Notes: generated by a model from the letters alone, not told the origin. 64,000 nt of DNA from Tannerella serpentiformis (GCF_003033925.1 NZ_CP028365.1:2852001-2916000), one strand, 5' to 3'. Shown: positions 44,005-52,831, numbered from the stretch's first letter. A program made the numbers and translations.

Positions 44005-44958
44005 TCAGTAGATCTCTTTGGCTACGCGGCGGATGCTGTCCGAGGCCATCAGGGTGTAGAAATGGATGCTGGGCACGCCGTGTGCCACCAGATCGCGACA
44101 CTGGGCTGTGCACCACTCTACGCCAACCTCCGTCGCCTCTTGGTCAGTCTTGCAACGACTGAGCGCGGCGGCAAACTCGGGCGGGAAGGTGCAGTGGAAG
44201 ATGCGCGGAATGACCTCCAACTGGTCGCGCAGCACGATCGGCTTGATGCCCGGGATGATGGGCACCGTGACGCCCTCCGCCCGCATGCGATCGACGAAGG
44301 CGTAATACTTCGCATTGTCAAAAAACATCTGCGTAACGAGATACTCCGCGCCCTGTTCCACCTTCAGCTTGGCGTATCGGATGTCGTCGTCCATCGACAG
44401 GGCATCCTCGTGCATCTCGGGGTAGCAGGCCATGCCGTAAGAGAAGGGCGTTTCGATATCCGTGATCGGCGAGCCGTCCAGAGCTATGCCGCGGTTGAAA
44501 TTGTTCACTTGGAGCTGTAGATCGGTGGCGTGATCGTGATAAATCTCGGCGTTATCGGGCTCGTGGAGCCGCTTGACGTCGCCGCGGAGGAGGAGGAGGT
44601 TGTTCACGCCCAGGAAATTCAGGTCGATCAGGCCATACTCCGTCTCATCTTTGGTGAAGCCCTTGCAGACGAGGTGTGGCACGGCGGCGATGCCGTAGCG
44701 GTTCTGTATGGCCGAGGCGATGGCGACTGATCCGGGGCGTTTGCGCAGGTTGACGGTGCGCACCATGCCGTCCGTGCCGCGCACCTCGATGGCTTCGCTG
44801 TGGTGCGAGGTGATGTTGATGTACTTGGGGTCGAAGTCGCGCAGCTTGTCGATGACGCGATAGACGCTCTGGATGCTGTTGCCCTTCAGCGGCGGCAGGA
44901 TCTCGAACGAGAAGGCCGTGCCTCGGCTCTTGTTGATTAAATCGATGACTCTTTCCAT
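44005..44958 (-). CDS. metF: 5,10-methylenetetrahydrofolate reductase
   Basis: Flavin enzyme reducing methylene-THF to methyl-THF for methionine synthesis. The 317-residue TIM-barrel protein has FSFEILPPLKGNSIQ with the conserved Glu, HHSEAIEVRGTDG, LLLRGD, VTQMFFDNAKYYAFVDRMR and IIPGIKPI. The start at MERVIDLINKSRGTAFSFEILPP was chosen over 45024, since the latter adds a leader outside the family and overlaps the GGGTAGTTA-like leader sequence. Confidence 0.95.
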   Translation of the reverse strand: MERVIDLINKSRGTAFSFEILPPLKGNSIQSVYRVIDKLRDFDPKYINITSHHSEAIEVRGTDGMVRTVNLRKRPGSVAIASAIQNRYGIAAVPHLVCKGFTKDETEYGLIDLNFLGVNNLLLLRGDVKRLHEPDNAEIYHDHATDLQLQVNNFNRGIALDGSPITDIETPFSYGMACYPEMHEDALSMDDDIRYAKLKVEQGAEYLVTQMFFDNAKYYAFVDRMRAEGVTVPIIPGIKPIVLRDQLEVIPRIFHCTFPPEFAAALSRCKTDQEATEVGVEWCTAQCRDLVAHGVPSIHFYTLMASDSIRRVAKEIY

Positions 44959-45044
44959 ATATAGGGTAGTTATAGGGTGGTTTGATCGGGGGTGACATAC
45001 ATATAATAAGAGGTGTACATTCACCCGCGGCCCTTTTCGGCGGA

Positions 45045-45052
45045 CAAAAGTA
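45045..45052 (-). promoter_or_regulatory. -7 box (TACTTTTG) for metF
   Basis: TACTTTTG followed by TCC on the minus strand, about 87 bp before the ATG. The leader between them contains GGGTAGTTATAGGG on the plus strand. Confidence 0.55.
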
Positions 45053-45124
45053 GCACGAGACTCGTCAAGCGGCGGGCGGGTTCACCTTCCTCTCGTCTTC
45101 CTGTTAAAATATTTAAGAGATCGG

Positions 45125-45360
45125 TCATTGACAGCAGTCAGAGGCATGCACCCCCCGGGATTCTGCCCTCTGACAGCTATCAATGAATAGAATCCCCGAG
45201 TTTTTTGACCGTTGACAGTTGTCAATGCGCAAAAACCTTAGGGATTTTGTGCTTTGACTGTTGTCAAAGGGTAGAATCCTCAAGTTTTCGGGGCTTTGAC
45301 AACTGTCAACGGGCAGAAAACTCCGGGGCGCATACCTCTGACTGCTGTCAACGCCTTTTT
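45125..45360. repeat. Tandem array F, exact 42-bp unit, 6 copies
   Basis: TGAC anchors at 45129, 45171, 45213, 45255, 45297 and 45339, each 42 bp apart. Each core is an inverted repeat around TTGACnnnnGTCAA: TTGACAGCAGTCA, CTGACAGCTATCA, GTTGACAGTTGTCAA, TTTGACTGTTGTCAAA, TTTGACAACTGTCAA, CTGACTGCTGTCAA. The rest of the unit is poorly conserved in sequence but not in length. It lies between metF and folB. Confidence 0.95.
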
Positions 45361-45395
45361 TTCTTTCGCTATCCGACTTATTTGTACCCGGTTGT

Positions 45396-45430
45396 AAGGG
45401 CGCAAAAGCATACGCCCCACAGGTACCCGA
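45396..45430. repeat. Fragment related to array A
   Basis: GGGCGCAAAAGCATACGCCC followed by CACAGGTACC resembles the CGCAAAGGCATACGCCCCACA junction of array A at the window's left end. Single copy. Confidence 0.6.
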
Positions 45431-45480
45431 CCAAATTCGTGGACGCCTCGGGTAGCAATAATCAACGATATAATCCCGCT

Positions 45481-45834
45481 TCAGTCCTCCAGCGTCACGG
45501 TGGCGTCACGGACTTCGCCACCGAGAGGTGGATGATGTTTGGTGACCGTGACGCGTAGGTCGGTCAGGTCAGATCGATAGGCGTGCAAGGCGCGGTGGAT
45601 GCGTCCGGCCACATGCTCGATCAGACGCGAGGGACGGGCCATCTCGGCCTGCACTCGGTCGTAGATTTCGGCATAGTTGACCGTATCCGACAGCTCGTCC
45701 GTCTCCGTGGAAGCAAGGGTGGGCAGGGCAAAGGCCACGTCTACGGTGTAGTATCCACCGATCACAGTTTCCTGTTCAAAGACGCCGTGATGGGCGTAGA
45801 ATTTCATGCCGCGTAGGGCGATTTTTCCGTTCAT
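45481..45834 (-). CDS. folB: Dihydroneopterin aldolase
   Basis: Folate-pathway enzyme cleaving dihydroneopterin to 6-hydroxymethyl-dihydropterin. The 117-residue T-fold protein opens with GKIALRGMKFYAHHGVFEQE, where Glu and Tyr of the active site lie, and has DTVNYAEIYDRV and a late conserved Lys (VTVTKHHPPLGG). It is divergent from the bactofilin gene. Confidence 0.92.
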   Translation of the reverse strand: MNGKIALRGMKFYAHHGVFEQETVIGGYYTVDVAFALPTLASTETDELSDTVNYAEIYDRVQAEMARPSRLIEHVAGRIHRALHAYRSDLTDLRVTVTKHHPPLGGEVRDATVTLED

Positions 45835-45985
45835 AATCAGAGATTGTTAGGGCCATGGGGCCGACTGGTTTTGAGGGCTTCACCCTCGATAATCGTTGGT
45901 AGTTACGGCCTTTAGCCGGGTTGCTGCCATGTAGGAATAGATCTCGTCTCTGTTCGTTCTGTCTTTCGCCGCCGGAAAAACTGTC

Positions 45986-45993
45986 TATATTTG
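45986..45993 (+). promoter_or_regulatory. -7 box (TATATTTG) for the bactofilin gene
   Basis: TATATTTG followed by CG, 22 bp before the ATG. A TTTC near 45963-45966, 19 bp upstream, could be a -33 element. Confidence 0.65.
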
Positions 45994-46015
45994 CGAAAAC
46001 CAAACATAAAAAATC

Positions 46016-46435
46016 ATGGTACGAACAAAGAACGAAGAGATACCGCTGAGTAGCGGTGGGATGCACAATGTGCTGGCCGCGGGAACGGTCGTAACGGGTA
46101 GCGTGGCCTCGGAATCGGACTTCCGGTTGGACGGACGTATCGAGGGCGACATCAATTGCAAGGGCAAGATCGTTATTGGCCCTAAGGGTAGCATAGTCGG
46201 TAATATCATCTCCGACAATGCTGAGATCTTGGGCGATGTAGAAGGCTCGATCCGTATCAAGGAGAAGCTGGTCTTCAAGTCGACCGCCATCATCAAGGGC
46301 GACATCTTCACGCAAACGCTGGAGATCGAACCGGGTGCTCACTTCAACGGTACGTGTACGATGTCAGGCAAGGTGGACGATCCGCGTACACAGGGCAACA
46401 ACAAGTCGAACGTCACGCCGCTCAATAAGAAGTAG
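46016..46435 (+). CDS. Bactofilin (polymer-forming cytoskeletal protein)
   Basis: A 139-residue protein forming nucleotide-independent filaments beneath the cell envelope. The central ~100 residues are the right-handed beta-helix of the family, with repeating hydrophobic/Gly steps (VTGSVASESDFRLDGRIEGD, GKIVIGPKGSIVGNI, GDVEGSIRIKEKLVFKSTAI). Short disordered ends flank it. In other bacteria bactofilins guide cell shape and peptidoglycan work. A terminator just past the stop overlaps malQ. Confidence 0.93.
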   Translation: MVRTKNEEIPLSSGGMHNVLAAGTVVTGSVASESDFRLDGRIEGDINCKGKIVIGPKGSIVGNIISDNAEILGDVEGSIRIKEKLVFKSTAIIKGDIFTQTLEIEPGAHFNGTCTMSGKVDDPRTQGNNKSNVTPLNKK

Positions 46436-46474
46436 CCCTCCCACATCTTTCATTCGTTTCACACACAATCGCCT

Positions 46475-49156
46475 TCAATCGGTGCGGTTGCTCTCTCGGA
46501 GCATCGCACCGATTTTTTTGTTGAATGCCTCAGCTCCGAGTAGCTCCTCGAGTGTGAGGTGCATGCGGTAACGCCAGTAATGATCCGGATCGGCGGGGAT
46601 GTTGATCCGCTCGCGAGTCGGGTCTGGTACACGCAGACTACCATCTATTGCCAGCCAGTCCTGGAGAGGGAGGACAGTGAGGATGGAGGCCGCCTGAAGG
46701 TGGTCGCGAACGATACACTCAGCGGCTTCGGGCGTAGCTTCTTCATTTTCATTGTGGGTAGGGTAGGATAGGGCCTGCAGGTAGCGGCGGGTGCGTTCGG
46801 CATCCTCTTGCCACCAGAGACGCAGCGGCGCCATGTCGTGCGTGGAGGTGGTGCAGACAGAGAGGTAGGGCGCACGGCGGAGGTCGGTGAACTCCACGCC
46901 GTAGATCTTGGAGATACGCCCCAGCTCAAGACTGAGGATGCGCAGGCGGTCCATGACTTCGTGCACCGAATCGGGGATCATGCCGAGGTCTTCGCCACAG
47001 ACAAGCATATCGGTGGAAGCCGTCAGGGGGTGGAGGCGACGGAGGGCCGTGTCACGCCAAAAGTCGTGGTGGCGGACGAAGAAAAAGTCGGCGTAGAGGC
47101 GATCGAAAGCGATACGATGGGCCTCGGTCAGTGTGTGGTAACGTAGTGAGCGATCGGCCGAAATACGCGGATGGTAATGGCCAGGCGTGTAGGGATCTTC
47201 CACGAAGAGCACCTCCTCGGTGAGACGGTAGAGGGCATCGCGCAGACCGATGTCGTTGGCTTTCTGAAACAGTGTGGCGATCTTTTGTTGGGTATCACAA
47301 AGGGCGTTCGGAGCCACATACGCGTCATCGATAGAAGTAAGAAAACGTGCCAGCACTTCGTCCGACTTATCACCGAATACTTCGGCGAGGCATTCGCGTC
47401 GGATCATAGGGCGGGCATAACGTACATCGAAGGACAACCCAAAGGCCTCGATCTCGTCCGGGGTGAGTGGAAGAGCCGGACGAAAGTGTCCACAAAGGCC
47501 ACGCACATAGTCGATCGGTACTTCCCAAATACGGAAGAAACCGAGGATATGGTCGATGCGGAAGCAGTCGAAGTATTCGCTGAGCTTACCGAGTCGCGCC
47601 TTCCACCAAGCGAAATCGTCGCGCTCCATCACCTCCCAGTTGTAGGTCGGAAAGCCCCAATTCTGCCCCACGGTGGAGAAGTCGTCGGGCGGAGCGCCTG
47701 CCTGCTGTTGCGGGTTGAAATACGGCGTGTCGGCCCACGCGTCCACGCTGGCCCGGTTGACACCGATAGGTAGATCGCCCTTGAGGATCACACCTCGGCG
47801 GCGTGCATAGTCGGCCACGTCGCTGAACTGTGTGTGCAGGATGTATTGCAGGAAGCAGTGGTAACCCACCTCGCCAGACGTCTTCCACTGTGCATCGAAG
47901 AGCGCCCGCACCCGGTCGGTATCGTACGTCGCATCGTCGCCCCAGCGGATGAAGTCGACTGTGCCGTGTAGGTCGCGGTAGTAACAGAAGACGGCGTAAG
48001 GCATGAGCCATGCACGGTTCTTCCTGACAAAACGCCGATAGCCGTCGCTCTGCAACACCTTCGCCCCCGACTCGCTGAAGTAGGTGCGACAATAGTCCAG
48101 CTTGCCCTTTAGAACCGCCTCATAATCCATCTCCGGCAACGCGTTGAGTTGGCGTTGCATACGTTGAAAGACGGCCGATTGATGCGCGTCTTTTAGCGGC
48201 TCGAGGTCGGTCAGTGAGAGATAGATGGGGTGGAGGGCGTAGACAGAGATGGCGCTATAGGGGTAGGAGTCGCGGTAGGTGTAGGTGGCGGTCGTGTCAT
48301 TCATCGGCAGCACTTGCACGACGGACTGTCCTGTCTCAGCGGCCCAGTCGATGAGGAGTCGCAAGTCGTGCAAGTCACCTACGCCGAAGCTCGTTTCCGA
48401 TCGCAGGGAGAAGACAGGAACCACCGTACCCGCACCCTTCCACTGGGGACGTGCGTCGCGGAAGGGTGTTTCTGACACGATCACGACCTCGGACGCTCGC
48501 GGCGTACTTCCCGTCCACGTACGGTTAAAATCGGCCTCCCATTGGTGGAGTTGGCCGTCGGTATTGCGGAGGATGAACTTGTATTCGAACGGAAGGGTGA
48601 GCGTATCCAAGTCTAAGCAGACCTCCCAATCGGGGAAGTGAGCGTCGCTCATTCGTACGGCTCGCGTGGGATCCCAGTTGCCGAGGCTGTCGCAGCTGCC
48701 GACGATGGCCACGTGCTCATCCTTTCCGACGCGTGGGGCCGGTACACGTAGGATGAGACTGCGCGGGTGAGTCGCCTTGGTCGGAGATTGTGGCTCGTGC
48801 CTGATAAAGTGTGCGTGGGTGAAGGCCGCGGTGTAGAGAGGGCTGTCGCCGGGGATAGTCTGCCAACGGTCATGCAGGGTGTAGACAGCGTGAGTCGGGT
48901 CGAGCGATACGTGGCGCATCGGTCGCCAAGGCTCGTCGGACGGTTGCCCGTCAGCATCGAGGGATTGGTAGGCATAGTCGGCCTCCAGCAACGACGTGGG
49001 CACATCGAGCGAGAGCGACCAATGCGCCCCGTCGGTGGAGGTCATCGGTAGACCCACGGCGGGGTCAGCACCGGCAGCTGTCGCGATGTCTCGGCAGACA
49101 AGCTGCACGGTGTGGCCCGTCGGTGCGGGGTAGAAGAGGTGGAAAGTGAGAGTCAT
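46475..49156 (-). CDS. malQ: 4-alpha-glucanotransferase with N-terminal starch-binding domains
   Basis: Amylomaltase/disproportionating enzyme of GH77, moving alpha-1,4 glucan segments between chains. The 893-residue protein is long because two CBM20-like domains (about 1-115 and 125-235, with VAIVGSCDSLGNWDPTRA) precede the catalytic barrel. Active-site segments are FRIDHILGFFRIWEVP (nucleophile Asp of the family), VCGEDLGMIPDSV (acid/base) and TSTHDMAPLRLWW (transition-state Asp). This architecture is usual in Bacteroidota and plants. It starts 10 bp after nrdJ. Its last codons form part of the bactofilin terminator. Confidence 0.95.
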   Translation of the reverse strand: MTLTFHLFYPAPTGHTVQLVCRDIATAAGADPAVGLPMTSTDGAHWSLSLDVPTSLLEADYAYQSLDADGQPSDEPWRPMRHVSLDPTHAVYTLHDRWQTIPGDSPLYTAAFTHAHFIRHEPQSPTKATHPRSLILRVPAPRVGKDEHVAIVGSCDSLGNWDPTRAVRMSDAHFPDWEVCLDLDTLTLPFEYKFILRNTDGQLHQWEADFNRTWTGSTPRASEVVIVSETPFRDARPQWKGAGTVVPVFSLRSETSFGVGDLHDLRLLIDWAAETGQSVVQVLPMNDTTATYTYRDSYPYSAISVYALHPIYLSLTDLEPLKDAHQSAVFQRMQRQLNALPEMDYEAVLKGKLDYCRTYFSESGAKVLQSDGYRRFVRKNRAWLMPYAVFCYYRDLHGTVDFIRWGDDATYDTDRVRALFDAQWKTSGEVGYHCFLQYILHTQFSDVADYARRRGVILKGDLPIGVNRASVDAWADTPYFNPQQQAGAPPDDFSTVGQNWGFPTYNWEVMERDDFAWWKARLGKLSEYFDCFRIDHILGFFRIWEVPIDYVRGLCGHFRPALPLTPDEIEAFGLSFDVRYARPMIRRECLAEVFGDKSDEVLARFLTSIDDAYVAPNALCDTQQKIATLFQKANDIGLRDALYRLTEEVLFVEDPYTPGHYHPRISADRSLRYHTLTEAHRIAFDRLYADFFFVRHHDFWRDTALRRLHPLTASTDMLVCGEDLGMIPDSVHEVMDRLRILSLELGRISKIYGVEFTDLRRAPYLSVCTTSTHDMAPLRLWWQEDAERTRRYLQALSYPTHNENEEATPEAAECIVRDHLQAASILTVLPLQDWLAIDGSLRVPDPTRERINIPADPDHYWRYRMHLTLEELLGAEAFNKKIGAMLRESNRTD
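46478..46520 (+). terminator. Terminator of the bactofilin gene embedded in malQ
   Basis: ATCGGTGCG pairs with CGCACCGAT, followed by seven T. The whole hairpin lies within the last ~15 codons of malQ on the opposite strand. Confidence 0.85.
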
Positions 49157-49166
49157 AGGGGAAAGA

Positions 49167-51728
49167 TTATCCGCACTCCGTGGCGCCGCAGTTGGCGCAG
49201 AGTAGGCAGCCTTCTTGGTAAACCAGCGTCTCGCTGCCGCAGTTGGGGCACTCTTGACCCTTCACCTCCGTGCCGTTCGGGAGGTACTTCTTCAGGGCGC
49301 GCGCCACGCCGTTCTTCCACGTGTTGATCGATTCGTTGTTCAGCTCCATCTCCTGCACCAGCTTGATGACTTGCGTGATGGGCATACCGTAGCGCAGGAC
49401 ACCGGAGATCAGCTTCGCGTAGTTCCAATACTCCGGCTCGAACTTGCTATCGAGGCCCTCGAGCGTCATCTTGAAGCCGCGCTTGTTCTTGAACTGGAAG
49501 TCGTAATGCTTGCGACCATCGGAGTCGTAACTCTTGATGATGGAGCCTTTCTCGACCGTCTTGGGCAACATGATGCCCTCTTCGTCGTCGGCCAGACCGG
49601 TGAAGATCTCGTAGGGGCGACCGTTGAGCAGGCCCACGAAGGCAATCCACTTCTCGCGGTTGTTCTGGAACTTCACCACGTCGGCGTCAAGCTCTGCCGG
49701 GCGGGTGGAGACGATCTGCGGGGGAGCCATCTTGGTCTCTCCTTTCTTCTTCTTGTCCTCGGCGGAGATGAGTACGCCGGCACGCGATCCGTCGCGATAG
49801 ACGGTGCAGCCCTTGCAACCCGAGCGCCAAGCCTCGACGTAGAGCTGATCTACGAGGTCCTCAGAGACGTCGTTCGGCAGGTTGATCGTCACGCTGATCG
49901 AGTGGTCGACCCAGCGCTGGATGCGGCCTTGCATCTTCACTTTCTGCACCCAGTCGACGTCGTTCGAAGTGGCCTTATAATAAGGTGAGTGTGCGATCAT
50001 GTCGTCGATCTCGGCCGAGGTGTACTTCTTGGCCGCCGGGTAGCCGTTGGCCAGCATCCAGGTGACGAACTTGTGGTGGAAGACGACGTACTCCTCGAAG
50101 GCGTCGCCCGTCTCGTCCACATAATCTATATGTACGTCCGTGTCGTTCGGGTTCACCTTGCGGCGGCGTTTGTAGACGGGCAGGAAGACGGGCTCGATGC
50201 CGGACGTGGTCTGCGTCATGAGGCTCGTGGTGCCAGTGGGGGCGATGGTGAGGCAGGCGATGTTGCGTCGGCCGAACTTCGTCATGCGTTCGTAGAGGGC
50301 CGGGTCGGCTTCGCGCAGGCGGGCGATGAAGGGATTGTTCTTCTCGCGTTCGGCGTCGTAGATCTCGAAGGCGCCACGGTCGCGGGCCAGCTCGACAGAC
50401 GAGGAGTAGGCGGCCAGAGCGAGTGTCTTCTGTATCTCTTCGGCCACGTCGGTAGCCTCTTCCGTACCGTAACGGAGGTTGAGGGCTGCCAACATGTCAC
50501 CCTCGGCGGTGATGCCTACGCCGGTGCGTCGACCCATGAGAGTCTTGCGACGGATGCGTTGCCAGAGCTCGCGTTCGGCACGCTTGATCTCGTCGGCTTC
50601 GGGGTCGGAATCGATCTTCTCGAGGATCTTGTCGATCTTCTCAGACTCCAGATCGATGATGTCGTCCATGATGCGCTGAGCCAGTCCGACGTGCTTCTTG
50701 AACAGGTCGAAGTCGAAGTGCGCATCGGGTGTGAAGGGGTTGACGACGTAGGAGTAGAGGTTGATAGCCAGCAGTCTGCAGCTGTCGTAGGGACAAAGGG
50801 GAATCTCGCCGCAGGGGTTGGTGGAGACGGTGCGGAAGCCCAGATCGGCATAGCTGTCGGGCACAGATTCGCGCAGGATGGTGTCCCAGAAGAGCACGCC
50901 TGGCTCGGCTGATTTCCATGCGTTGTGGATGATCTTCTTCCACAGTGATCGGGCGCTGATGTCCTTTCTTACCATCGGATCGGGGCCCGCGATGGGGTAT
51001 TGCTGGCGGTAGGGGGTGTCGTTGATGACGGCTTGCATGAACTCGTCGTCGATCTTGACTGACACATTGGCACCCGTCACCTTGCCCTCGGTCATCTTTG
51101 CGTCAATGAATGATTCGGCGTCGGGGTGCTTGATGGAGACGGTGAGCATGAGGGCACCGCGTCGGCCGTCCTGAGCCACCTCACGGGTAGAGTTTGAATA
51201 GCGCTCCATGAAGGGCACGAGGCCGGTAGAGGTGAGCGCGGAGTTCTTCACGGGCGAGCCTTTGGGGCGGATGTGCGAGAGGTCGTGGCCGACGCCGCCG
51301 CGTCGCTTCATGAGCTGCACCTGCTCCTCGTCGATGCGGATCACGGCGCCGTAGGAGTCGGCGTTGCCCTCGACGCCAATCACGAAGCAGTTCGAGAGCG
51401 AGGCGATCTGATGGTCGTTGCCGATGCCCGTCATGGGGCTGCCCTGGGGCACGATGTAGCGGAAGTGGTCGAAGAGTTCGAAGAGCTGGTCTTCGGTCAG
51501 CGGGTTGGGATACTTGCGCTCCACGCGGGCGATCTCGCGTGCCAGGCGGCGGTGCATGTCGGCGGGCGACTGTTCATAGATGTTCCCGTAAGCATCTTTC
51601 AATGCGTACTTGTTGACCCAGACTTTGGCGGCCAGTTCGTCGCCAGTGAAGTAGTCGAGCGATGCGGCGTAGGCCTCGTCAAAGGTGTACGTTTCCGTCT
51701 CTGCGCCCATGAAGTGAATCTTTTTCAT
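49167..51728 (-). CDS. nrdJ: Adenosylcobalamin-dependent ribonucleoside-diphosphate reductase (class II)
   Basis: Makes deoxyribonucleotides from ribonucleotides using coenzyme B12, independent of oxygen. The 853-residue protein has the active-site cysteines in SLSNCFVIGV and STNPCGEIPLCPYDSC, and KRRGGVGHDLSHIRPKGSPV. It ends in a C-terminal zinc-ribbon tail (CPNCGSETL...CLLCANCGATECG) that supplies reducing equivalents. The start at MKKIHFMGAETETYTF was chosen because the -7 box lies upstream of it, excluding the frame to 51971. No cobalamin riboswitch is apparent in the short leader. malQ follows after 10 bp. Confidence 0.93.
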   Translation of the reverse strand: MKKIHFMGAETETYTFDEAYAASLDYFTGDELAAKVWVNKYALKDAYGNIYEQSPADMHRRLAREIARVERKYPNPLTEDQLFELFDHFRYIVPQGSPMTGIGNDHQIASLSNCFVIGVEGNADSYGAVIRIDEEQVQLMKRRGGVGHDLSHIRPKGSPVKNSALTSTGLVPFMERYSNSTREVAQDGRRGALMLTVSIKHPDAESFIDAKMTEGKVTGANVSVKIDDEFMQAVINDTPYRQQYPIAGPDPMVRKDISARSLWKKIIHNAWKSAEPGVLFWDTILRESVPDSYADLGFRTVSTNPCGEIPLCPYDSCRLLAINLYSYVVNPFTPDAHFDFDLFKKHVGLAQRIMDDIIDLESEKIDKILEKIDSDPEADEIKRAERELWQRIRRKTLMGRRTGVGITAEGDMLAALNLRYGTEEATDVAEEIQKTLALAAYSSSVELARDRGAFEIYDAEREKNNPFIARLREADPALYERMTKFGRRNIACLTIAPTGTTSLMTQTTSGIEPVFLPVYKRRRKVNPNDTDVHIDYVDETGDAFEEYVVFHHKFVTWMLANGYPAAKKYTSAEIDDMIAHSPYYKATSNDVDWVQKVKMQGRIQRWVDHSISVTINLPNDVSEDLVDQLYVEAWRSGCKGCTVYRDGSRAGVLISAEDKKKKGETKMAPPQIVSTRPAELDADVVKFQNNREKWIAFVGLLNGRPYEIFTGLADDEEGIMLPKTVEKGSIIKSYDSDGRKHYDFQFKNKRGFKMTLEGLDSKFEPEYWNYAKLISGVLRYGMPITQVIKLVQEMELNNESINTWKNGVARALKKYLPNGTEVKGQECPNCGSETLVYQEGCLLCANCGATECG

Positions 51729-51790
51729 TGAGGTGTGTATGTAGTCGTTTTGCGATATTTTTTGCGATAATTCTTTCCTTAAAAGTGACG

Positions 51791-51798
51791 CAAAGGTA
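51791..51798 (-). promoter_or_regulatory. -7 box (TACCTTTG) for nrdJ
   Basis: TACCTTTG followed by CGTC on the minus strand, 62 bp before the ATG. Confidence 0.6.
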
Positions 51799-52091
51799 GA
51801 CTTTTCTTCATGCCTTGTTCGTGGAAAGAAGTCACCTGAAAGATGGCGTAAATGAAGAAGTTTCCCGAAACGATTCTTTAACCCGCTATAAACAAGCGTA
51901 TAATGATTTTTCGCAGTCCAAGATGTTACCCGAAACGAATCACTTTGGAAAAGAACAATCGACATTCCCAAGCATCTTGCGAATTACTTTTCAACAAGTT
52001 ATTACCTGGCTTGGGGCACTCGGTGGAGGGGTAGGTGGGATGAAACGTGCCTATCTGAGGGGCAGCGAAGACATAAAATCGTGATCCTCAC
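51799..52091. other. Divergent intergenic region without gene or array
   Basis: A region of lower GC than its surroundings between nrdJ and the PDIHLPE-tailed gene. I see no gene, tandem array or riboswitch. ACCCGAAACGA appears near 51930 and a similar TCCCGAAACGA near 51862. Confidence 0.5.
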
Positions 52092-52092
52092 T

Positions 52093-52123
52093 TTTGGATA
52101 TGATCCATGTGGGCCTACTTTTG
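52093..52123 (+). promoter_or_regulatory. Complete Bacteroidota promoter (TTTG-N19-TACTTTTG)
   Basis: TTTG at 52093-52096 and TACTTTTG at 52116-52123 with exactly 19 bp between. It matches the Bacteroidota -33/-7 consensus and points at the gene starting at 52192. Confidence 0.8.
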
Positions 52124-52191
52124 CCGCCGATGAAAACATCATCATAACCCATAACGACCACATACACATTAAAAAGAAAGGAACATCACCC

Positions 52192-52773
52192 ATGGCATTA
52201 GACAATTTGATTTCGGTTTCATTCACCGACGAGGAGCTGACGAAGATCTCCACCGCCATTGAGCAGATCAACACGATACTCAAGGGCAAGGCTATCAACC
52301 TTACGCCCGAGGATCGCCGACAGTATGGCAGCATTGCCGACCGCAATAAGTTGCTGGTAGACAAGGCTAAGTTTTACATGGAGAAGGCGCCGCACACCGT
52401 GCCGAAGACAATCGACAAGGCCGAGTTCGACCGCGACTATGCGGCGCGTGGACAGGTGGAGGCGCCACTCCGCGAGCTGACTATGGTGGCTGAAAAGCTG
52501 CGTGACACGAAGACGCTGCTCGACTACGACAACCTGCAAGTGGCACAGGCCTATTATCGTTACGTGAAATTCTTAGCCGAGCAGAACGAACCGGGCACGA
52601 CGACCATCTATCAGGATCTGAGGCAGCACTACCACGGAGGCAGAAAGGCTGAGGGTAAGGAGAAAAAGCCGGGAGACAAGAAACCGGAGGGTAAGAAGCC
52701 AGAGGACAAGAAGCCGGACGATAAGAAAAAGCCCGATAACGGCGGCCCTGATATCCACCTGCCGGAGGAATAA
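52192..52773 (+). CDS. Conserved hypothetical protein with Lys/Pro-rich tail ending in PDIHLPE
   Basis: A 193-residue protein without signal peptide. Residues 1-150 are helical (MALDNLISVSFTDEELTKI, INLTPEDRRQYGSIADRNK, AYYRYVKFLAEQ). I believe relatives exist in other Bacteroidota but know no named family. Residues ~152-184 are a KKPxDKKPEGKKPEDKK-type tail. The motif PDIHLPE at 186-192 is followed by Glu and stop. The same ending is found twice in the protein at 31316-32311, whose body is unrelated. The gene has its own strong promoter, and a 22-bp repeat array follows. Confidence 0.8.
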   Translation: MALDNLISVSFTDEELTKISTAIEQINTILKGKAINLTPEDRRQYGSIADRNKLLVDKAKFYMEKAPHTVPKTIDKAEFDRDYAARGQVEAPLRELTMVAEKLRDTKTLLDYDNLQVAQAYYRYVKFLAEQNEPGTTTIYQDLRQHYHGGRKAEGKEKKPGDKKPEGKKPEDKKPDDKKKPDNGGPDIHLPEE

Positions 52774-52831
52774 ATAGGAGAGCTATACACGTGATCCGTA
52801 TGACATTCGGAATCTATCCCACTGGGGGTAG

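Noticed and set aside
51729-52091. Cobalamin riboswitch for nrdJ
   Set aside because: The leader after the likely -7 box is about 60 nt and I find no B12-box-like or multi-helix structure. The rest of the region is upstream of the promoter.
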